Shown piece by piece: positions 57,161-64,000 of a stretch of DNA of 64,000 bases (the first letter of the stretch is position 1; every line of letters begins with the position of its first letter). The stretch is taken from the NCBI GenBank assembly GCA_948567375.1, contig OX419760.1, positions 1,054,001-1,118,000 on the forward strand. Direction: 5' to 3'. This DNA is from Lunularia cruciata (taxonomy: Eukaryota > Streptophyta > Marchantiopsida > Lunulariales > Lunulariaceae). The position numbers and the translations under genes were made by a program. The notes below the pieces were generated by a model. It saw only the letters and a program-made list of their open reading frames with translations, did not search any database and had not been told where the DNA came from.

Positions 57161-58190
57161 AAAGGCAGGTTGCGAGTCCAATCTGAACTCTCTATGTCTT
57201 TACCTGTAGGTACTAGAGTTGTGTCACGTCAAACTATTTTGATGCCAAATTGACAATCTTAATGATTATTGTTGAATATCTTATGAATATTTTAACACTT
57301 TTATATCCATTTGGATATTATTTCAATCTCTTAATTTTGCAACCTTTTGTATTTGAATTATAACTTTGCAAATATTGTATTTGAATATACCAAAGCATTT
57401 CACTTTCTATCTACTTCGACCATGGGCCAAGCATGTTAGCTCAATATAAAGTACATGTTAATAATATACAAATTTAATGATTTTACTTTATTATGTAGGT
57501 GTATAAGTAGTGTATTAATTTATAAGCACAAAAAGATAATCCATTATAAATACAAAGGGATTAAAGTTACCATTGAACAAAAACATAATAACTAATGAAG
57601 GAATGGGGTGTTTCAATAATAGTTTTTGCATCACCTATATTATTAACATGTCCTGGAAACCTTTTTACAGGGATCAAAGGAATTTTTTACATGTAGCAGA
57701 GGGAAGGGTACTTGGATTCTTACTGGTCCTTACCTGTTGCCATAAAATATTTATAGGCACTAGAAATTGTGGACCCTATGATTATTCTATGATTATTCGA
57801 GTCACATATAATTATCGAAAATTGATGCTGCCGCAAATATGTATCGAAGTGTCTCTATACTAATCAGGCAATTTAATAAACCAGGCAGGTTCTTTAATGT
57901 GAAACTCTGTTTTGAATCCACGTGAAACCCCGTGAAAGAGCACAGGAAGGAAGAGGAGAAGAAGGCTCATAAGTGCACGATGAAGGAAGGCATTCAAAAC
58001 GTGATCGCGCTCGTAGAGAGAAAAACCAATGATGGGAAAAATAGAAAATTGAATGATTGATTGTAAGTTGATTTTGAAAAGCATAGTGTGTGAACGGTGA
58101 AGGGTTTTTGAAATGGATGGTACCTGCTTGGTTAGAGGAGAGAGTGGCTTTTTGAAAGGGATCATGACTCTCATGTTCATGATTGAAAGC
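57161..58190. other. Intergenic stretch, no gene recognised
   Basis: A 96-codon plus-strand frame at 57573-57863 has no recognised domain. Otherwise I see nothing. Confidence 0.5.
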
Positions 58191-58668
58191 AATGATTAGA
58201 CTCTCACGTCCATCATAACCAAGAGCAATTGGAAGCATTTGTGACAAATGTTTAGAAATGTGGTGAGAAATGTTAGTTTTGAAAAAGGAAGTTAGAGTGA
58301 AGTGTGATAGAGTTGTGTGGCCATAGAGGTCGGGTGCAAGGGAATAGATTTGTGAAGAAAGAGACAAAGATTGTGATATCTTGGAAGGCATGGGAGGCAT
58401 TTTGAAGGGGATTTGTGGAGAAAGTGATATAATCAAGAGCAATCCAAACCATTTGTGAGAAATGTTTAGAATGTGGTGAGAATGTCAGTTTTTGAGGAAT
58501 GAAGTTTGAGTGAAGTCGGATAGAGTTGTGGGGCCATAGAGGTTGGGTGCAAGGGGATAGATTTGTGGAGAAAGAGATAGAGATGGTGATATCCAAAGAG
58601 GTCCTGAGAGATTGCCAACGCATGGGAGGCATTTTAAAAGGGATTTATTGAGAAAGTGACAGAGATGT
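58191..58668. repeat. Tandem repeats of about 214-232 bp
   Basis: Two diverged units and part of a third are present. GTGACAAATGTTTAGAA (58241) matches GTGAGAAATGTTTAGAA (58455). CATGGGAGGCATTTTGAA (58389) matches CATGGGAGGCATTTTAAA (58621). Units include CATAGAGGT-GGGTGCAAGGG and GGAGAAAGAGA. The opposite strand gives long open frames only because the unit lacks stops there. Confidence 0.75.
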
Positions 58669-59199
58669 TGATACCCCGGGATATCAATCTCCCGTGAGAT
58701 TGTAAACATATGGGGGTATAGACTTTGATATCCCAAGAGATTGCCGATGTATAGGAGATTATTGTGGGGCTTTGAGCAGAAATGGTTCATCACCATAGAA
58801 TGCATTAGTTTGTGCACAGAGTTGACAAATGAGATAAAGAAGTACATGTGAGAGCCGTTGGCACTTTGGCAAGGTGAGTTTGATAATGAGCAGCTTGAGT
58901 ATGATAACAAAGCAAGAAGGGGTTTTTGGATGTAAATGAGTTGATGGATGAAACTGAATTTGGTGTGATGAGGCACACATTGAAGAGGGGAAATTCCTCT
59001 TAAGGTGGTGGGATTTTGCACATTCAATATGTTACTTGAAGAATCAAAATTTATGTGGGTAGAAAAAGTGAATTTGTTTCTATGTTCTTCAAAAACCTGG
59101 AACCACATCACTTTAAACAATTGATGATAATGGAAAATTGATGAGGTCTTTTATAATTTACTGGAGTTCATTAGTGATCATCCAATTTTTACCAAGAGT

Positions 59200-60350
59200 A
59201 AGTTGGGGAGGAAGCAGTCCCCATGTGGATCCAACTTGCAATTACATTAGATAGACTTGGGCACAACAGGAACATTGCTTGTATAGCCAGGGGGACTAAT
59301 ATGTGTGGTATTAGTTCTGACTCTACTACTTGATTTACCAATAGAGTTATCAAGGTCATTCTAATAATCTTGTGAAGAGAGAGAGGATATCAAAAAAAAT
59401 TGGATTAAAAGTTTTTCTTGGGTATGTGGGATAGTGGATGGGAATCTCTTCCTGCTAGTACAATGCCCCAAAATTGAGAGTGAAACATACTGTAGTAGGA
59501 AAGGCTCCTACACTCTCACCGGAAAAATTATTTCTGATGAAATAAGAAGAATAATGAATTTCTTGTTAGGTAAGCAATTTTTCTTTGTTCCTTGAGGTCT
59601 TGCTTATATTGAGAGAGTCCAGATATCACCAAGAGAGAGAGGGGCCATGTCTGACTGTTTTGCTTATTACAATGTTGTGATGTGTGCAATTTTAGGTTCA
59701 TTTCTTATCCTATAAAGATTTATTTGGAGAGACCTGATATTAAAGAAAAAGGATATTTGAGGGAGAAGCCATATCCAAGGATTTTGCTTAGAGTTTGGTG
59801 ATAGATGTAAATTTGGGTTCATTTCTCACCCAAAAGATATTTTTTGTTATTTATAGCAATACTTACAAAACAATTTGTTGTTATTTTGCAGGGATGCCTG
59901 GCTCTTGCCATGACATGATTATCTAAAGAAGTCTCCATTGTGGAGTGACTTAATCAATAAGGTGACAATTATTCTTTCAAACATAACCAATATCTAGGTA
60001 ATTTTTGTTATATCCCTATGAATCATCTAGTTCCCTTGTTTAAATTATAGCAAACTCAAGGCAAAATAGATTTTAACAAATTCTTAGCTATGACATGTGT
60101 CATCAATGAGCATTGTATAGGAATTCTCTAGAGTAGGTAGCATTCTTGCAAGAAGTTAGAGTTCAGTTCAAAAGCCAGATAAATAGAAATCAGTATCTTT
60201 TGCTATGGACCATTGTATGTGTTATTTTACACAATTTTTGTATCAATAGATCAGAAACTAGGGAAGAAATAGAGGAATGTGTAGAATGTAGAAGTGAATG
60301 GAGACATAATAAATCAATTTCTAAGAGATTACCATGATAGAGAAGAAGCA
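59200..60350 (+). pseudogene. PIF/Harbinger-type DDE transposase remnant with one intron
   Basis: This is a cut-and-paste transposase. Exon 1 (about 59200-59569) contains WIQLAITLDRLGHN, IACIARGTNMCGISS, TNRVIKVIL and then GIVDGNLFLLVQCPK with the first catalytic Asp and YCSRKGSYTLTGKIISDE. A GT-AG intron at 59570-59891 restores the family motif GMPGSCHDM with the second Asp. Later frames carry FLAMTCVINEHCIGIL (catalytic Glu) and NQYLLLWTIVCVILHNFCI. Stops in exon 1 (59330 and later) and at least one frameshift in exon 2 show it is dead. The terminal inverted repeats were not located. Confidence 0.75.
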
Positions 60351-61429
60351 AGGTCCTTACTTATGAATGTGTGTCTTGCATTCAACTGCCAAGCTAGATT
60401 CCCGTCATCCAAGCAAAGTAGTTGCTAAGGGTTGTGTTTGCTACAAGCAAGTCAATGCTACAGGAATTGGAGTGCAGGACTTTGTTACGGGCAAGTTGCT
60501 ATAGGATTCTCTCTATGGGAAAATGAGAGAGTGGGCAAAGAATGCTACTCGTATGTAATATAGCAAGACAAAATTAGGTAGACGATAAATGTTAAGGCAG
60601 TACACTGATGTACTTAGGTACTATAATCCAGATTAGAATCAAGGATTGGGAGCCAATTTGCATTTATAGTGTTGCCGTGGAAGAAGTATTGTGAGGGAGG
60701 TAGAAATTCTTGTTATAGTTTGACCTCACATATAAAAGGATGGTGGTTGTTGGTGGTGGTGGTGGTTGCAGAGAGTTCTCATGAATAGATTGATAGCCAT
60801 TCAATAGAGAGTGAGGAGAAGGATTAAGGAGAGAAAGGAGGATCCCATAGTATTAGGACTTTCCTTGCAAGGCAAGAGATGGTCCTCCGGTGTAAAGTGA
60901 CAGCACACACCCAAGAGATATAAAGCTTAAGCACCTTGTATATTGTGGCTCTCTACTTCCTATATGGATGATTATGAAACTTGTATGAATTGGTGTTCTT
61001 GTTAATCCTTGCTAACCTGCATGACTCTACTACAAGATGTCCCATAGTCTTCCTATAACATGAGGATTGGTGAGTAGAGAGTGATAATTGGGAGGTCAAC
61101 GGGCTCTTAGGAATGACAAACTTGTGAGCCATCTTTGAGGTTAAGTGTCCTACGTAGACCTTGCCCTGCAGCATGATTATGTGCACTCTGGGAATCATGC
61201 TTGCAGTTCCTCCTCAAGCCTGGAGAACGGCCGGTTATGTAAGTGCTGTCCCACAATTCCTTTGTTTTATAGCTGAGATGTTATACAAAAGAAAGAGCTG
61301 TGGGTCCTGACACCGCAATAAGAGGAGGTGAGGGCCAGTCCAATCCCCATCAGCCTACAAGAAGCTAGGCTAAATTACCTTGTGAATTACCCACCCTTGT
61401 CAACCTGAGTTGTTCACATGTTGGGGCTG
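60351..61429. other. 3' side of the Harbinger remnant, otherwise unrecognised
   Basis: This may include the end of the transposon. It holds a short GGT-rich microsatellite at about 60741-60768. No gene is seen. Confidence 0.45.
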
Positions 61430-62800
61430 GTGTTGAAAGCCATGGAGGACCTTCTGCTTGCTTACTAGGAAATTCATCCGACCATGACAAACTAAAAATG
61501 CTTGATAGATTTTTTACACTATCAAAATTTAGAGGGTTGCCTGGAGAAGCTAAGAGAAGAGAAAGAGTTGACCAAGGCCCACGCTAGCGTTGCATGCTTG
61601 GAACTCAACTTACTAAGTTTTAGAGGCATTGCCAATACCAAGAGCAGAGGCTAAATCAGATAGAGGCTCAAGAACTCATGCCATTTTAGGAGGAGGATCC
61701 ATGGTTGCAGGAAGAGTAAGTCACCACCATGATCAAACTCTAGCAAGTTGGGCCAGAGAAAGAGAAATGGTCTTGGGTGCCAACTTGTTGTGAGTTTGGG
61801 AATTAGAGGCTTCTCTTGCAGGTAAGGATGTTGAGCTATGATGAACAAGAGTGGAACATAATGGCCTGTCCACAAACTACAAGGTGTGGAAGAAATATAA
61901 CAACACCGTGCTAGAGCAGTTCCAAGTAGAGTTGTGCCAAGTGATGATTGAGTGATGAAGGTAGGTACGACCCAATGCAAGTAGGCATTTTTGGATTACA
62001 AGGCGGCCCAAGAAGAGAAGCTGAAGGAGACAAACAAAGAAATAGCCCTGATGAAGAAGGAGATATCATGATCACAACAACAAATCTCCCAATTGGACTC
62101 CAATTTGCTAACCATTAAGGGGAGGTTTTAGCGTCATGGTGAGATGAATAAAAGCACAAGGAGTAATTAAGTGCTAAGGATGAGGAGGTGGAATCTCTCA
62201 AGCAAGAACTAAAGGTTCTTTTTCTCTAGAGTCCCAAGGACAAGCAGGTCCAATAGAGGTTGAAAGACCTAAATTTGCATTAAGGAAATGACCATGATTG
62301 TCAATGGCCATAACGACTATAAGCTAATCTTCTGTATGTAGGTCAGGCAAGAGGTGGATATGGAGATACAAACCATCCAAGATACTCTAAACAAGGAGCG
62401 GATGTGGGTAATCATAGTAGTGGAGGATATTGCAAACCAATTGATACATGCTTTGGAGACAAATAACTTCATCTTCAAAGTCCCACCACCCCTAATTGAG
62501 TCATCAAGTGCACCTTTGGAGATACATGCTTTGGAGACAAAGAAGTACTTGACTAAAAAATTGGCCAAATTGGACTAGAAGCTTTGAAACACATTGACAA
62601 AAAATTTGAAAGGATCTTTGCCAAGGTTAGCTAAGGTTATCCAAGAGTTGGAAGAGTATGGGGAGCATGTTGATGAACTGATCCAAAGATGCAATGAAGA
62701 AGGTGCATCAAGGAAGCCAAGTGGGTCAAGGAAGTAGATTGGCCTATGAGGTGGCCTATCTCTCACTTAGGATGAACCTCTGATGGCTATTATGGTAGTG
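61430..62800 (+). pseudogene. Coiled-coil protein remnant, probably transposon-derived
   Basis: The plus-strand frames switch between stops. They read MLDRFFTLSKFRGLPG, REKELTKAHASVACLELNL, then Lys/Glu/Gln-rich helices (KLKETNKEIALMKKE, VESLKQELK). An open 62354-62578 stretch (DMEIQTIQDTLNKERMWVI, ANQLIHALETNNF) and VIQELEEYGEHVDELIQRC follow. The character is a long coiled coil resembling the remnant at 8755-9430. No named family is recognised. Confidence 0.35.
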
Positions 62801-63432
62801 CACCATGGACTAAGAAGGCAAAGAACCTCACCTCCATCATACTCCTCTAAGGCTAACACTCCAAGACTCAAGACATTGCTCACTAGAGAACTCAATGAGA
62901 GAGAGATAGTTACAAATGAAAAGATGATGAGTACCTCCTCATCCCTAGTTTATATACTTGTGAGATACTTACACACCAAAGTTACTAATTATTGGAGTAA
63001 CTCAAGTTACTAGGCTAAAAGTCAAATAAAGTCAAAAAGCTAAAAGAATATTTATGCCCATAGGATATTCTCTTAAGCATGTGATCTTATCTTCACCCAA
63101 CCACTAAATCAAGGATTTTTCTACATGGTCTATCCCTAGACTATAGAAGAATCCAAAACAAATAGGCTTGTGGGTCCAAGAGTTCTCAACTCTTTCCTCA
63201 AAGCCAAACACCTAGGAATAATATCTAGTTAACACACTAGAATCCAAAATAGTGGTGCATATCTTTTCTACTTTCTCTAAAGTAAGGTCCCCTTTATCTT
63301 AGCTATGACTAACTCTAGCTAATCATGACTAATGTTAAACCATCCTTTATCTTTATATAAATAATATCTCAAGTACTTATCATATTAAACTAAATATCAC
63401 AATAGCACATACATGCATAAATGGGTGTAACA
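62801..63432 (-). repeat. Probable 3' LTR of a Ty3/gypsy element (inner limit not resolved)
   Basis: Read on the minus strand, a short purine-rich run is followed by TGTTACACCC (63432 inward), a plausible LTR start just past the integrase at 63460-64000. The other end of the LTR is not determined. Confidence 0.35.
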
Positions 63433-63459
63433 TTTACCCTCAAACTAAGTTTTCACTTT

Positions 63460-64000
63460 GTGCTCAAAGTGAAGGTGTCTCTACCTTCTATGATACATCT
63501 TCAACTTATCATGGTTAATCCTATCAAAAGTCTCTTCCTCCCAAATCCTTTATATCATAAGTGTAACTTCTCCACACCTTCTCCACTATGAAAGGTCCAA
63601 AGTACTTAGGAAAAAACTTCTTTTGCACTCTCTTGAATCAAGTGGAATCAAATAACATTACCCAATCACCTTCTTTCAAAGGCTCCACCTTCTTCTTGCC
63701 ATGTCTCTTCTCATAGCTCTCCTTTTATTTCCTTTGACCTTGCTCCACTCAAACCATAGCAACTGCTCTTGTCTCTTCCAATTCCATGAGTTGATCTTTC
63801 CTTGACTTCTATGCATTACCTCCTTGTGCTTCCTTCAATCTCTTATGAATGCTTTGGAAGATAGGAAGATCAAACTGAATAGGTAAAGTAGACTCAATAC
63901 CAGATACCAATTGATATGGAGAATATCCGGTGGAAGTCTTCATGGTTGTCCTATACTCCCACAAAATTGCATGAATCCTCTTGTCCCAATGATATTTAGC
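63460..64000 (-). pseudogene. Ty3/gypsy integrase C-terminus, incomplete at window edge
   Basis: The minus strand reads KYHWDKRIHAILWEYRTTMK, then TSTGYSPYQLVSGIES and LPIQFDLPIFQSIHKRLKEA. A GPY/F-type module follows (KKFFPKYFGPFIVEKVW), then INHDKLKMYHRR. This is the integrase region after the catalytic Glu. A few stops are present. It is a different family from copies A-D and from the fragment at 3746. Confidence 0.7.

Noticed and set aside
57860-59120. Long minus-strand Ser/His/Leu-rich frames
   Set aside because: They run through tandem ~214-bp repeats and keep repeating the same translated motifs. No domain is seen and the unit simply lacks stops on that strand.

Overview
The window reads as nuclear DNA of a streptophyte plant with a transposon-rich genome. 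The evidence is plant-type GT-AG introns, an EDM2-like PHD-finger gene, several Ty3/gypsy retrotransposons, a PIF/Harbinger transposon remnant and long AT-rich intergenic DNA. The lineage cannot be fixed from sequence alone. DNMT3-type methyltransferases are kept in non-flowering lineages, so a bryophyte, lycophyte, fern, gymnosperm or charophyte is a plausible but unproven origin.

Layout. 1-3745 (-) is the 5' part of retrotransposon copy A, cut by the window edge and nested in the integrase of another Ty3/gypsy element (3746-4372). 4373-10283 is mostly featureless, with a terminal-repeat fragment of the same family (copy D, 7489-8168) and a coiled-coil remnant. 10284-19778 (+) is copy B and 27770-38467 (+) is copy C, both end to end. 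19.8-22.0 kb and the flanks of copy C hold unidentified minus-strand reading frames. 39.5-42.1 kb holds decayed gag/protease and RT-associated remnants. 46216-50120 (-) is the only host-type gene I can support, a six-exon EDM2-like PHD protein. 50.2-64 kb holds an AT-rich block, tandem duplications, a Harbinger transposase remnant (59.2-60.3 kb), a coiled-coil remnant and the end of another Ty3/gypsy element.

The most notable content is the family of copies A-D. Joined across copies, its order is gag (two zinc knuckles), aspartic protease, DNMT3-like C5-cytosine methyltransferase, reverse transcriptase, RNase H, DDE integrase and a C-terminal PHD finger. Its ends are not ordinary LTRs. A ~450-bp block A starts the element (TGTCA). 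Near the 3' end the order is polypurine tract, ~100-bp block B1, a second A, then a second B ending in TGACA. Copies B and C are each flanked by perfect 4-bp target-site duplications. This A1-body-B1-A2-B2 layout is the split-direct-repeat form known from tyrosine-recombinase DIRS/Ngaro elements, but here it goes with a DDE integrase. All copies in the window are decayed, with many C-to-T stop codons. A mobile element carrying a DNA methyltransferase and a chromatin-reader-type finger could act on its own epigenetic state; that function is inference.
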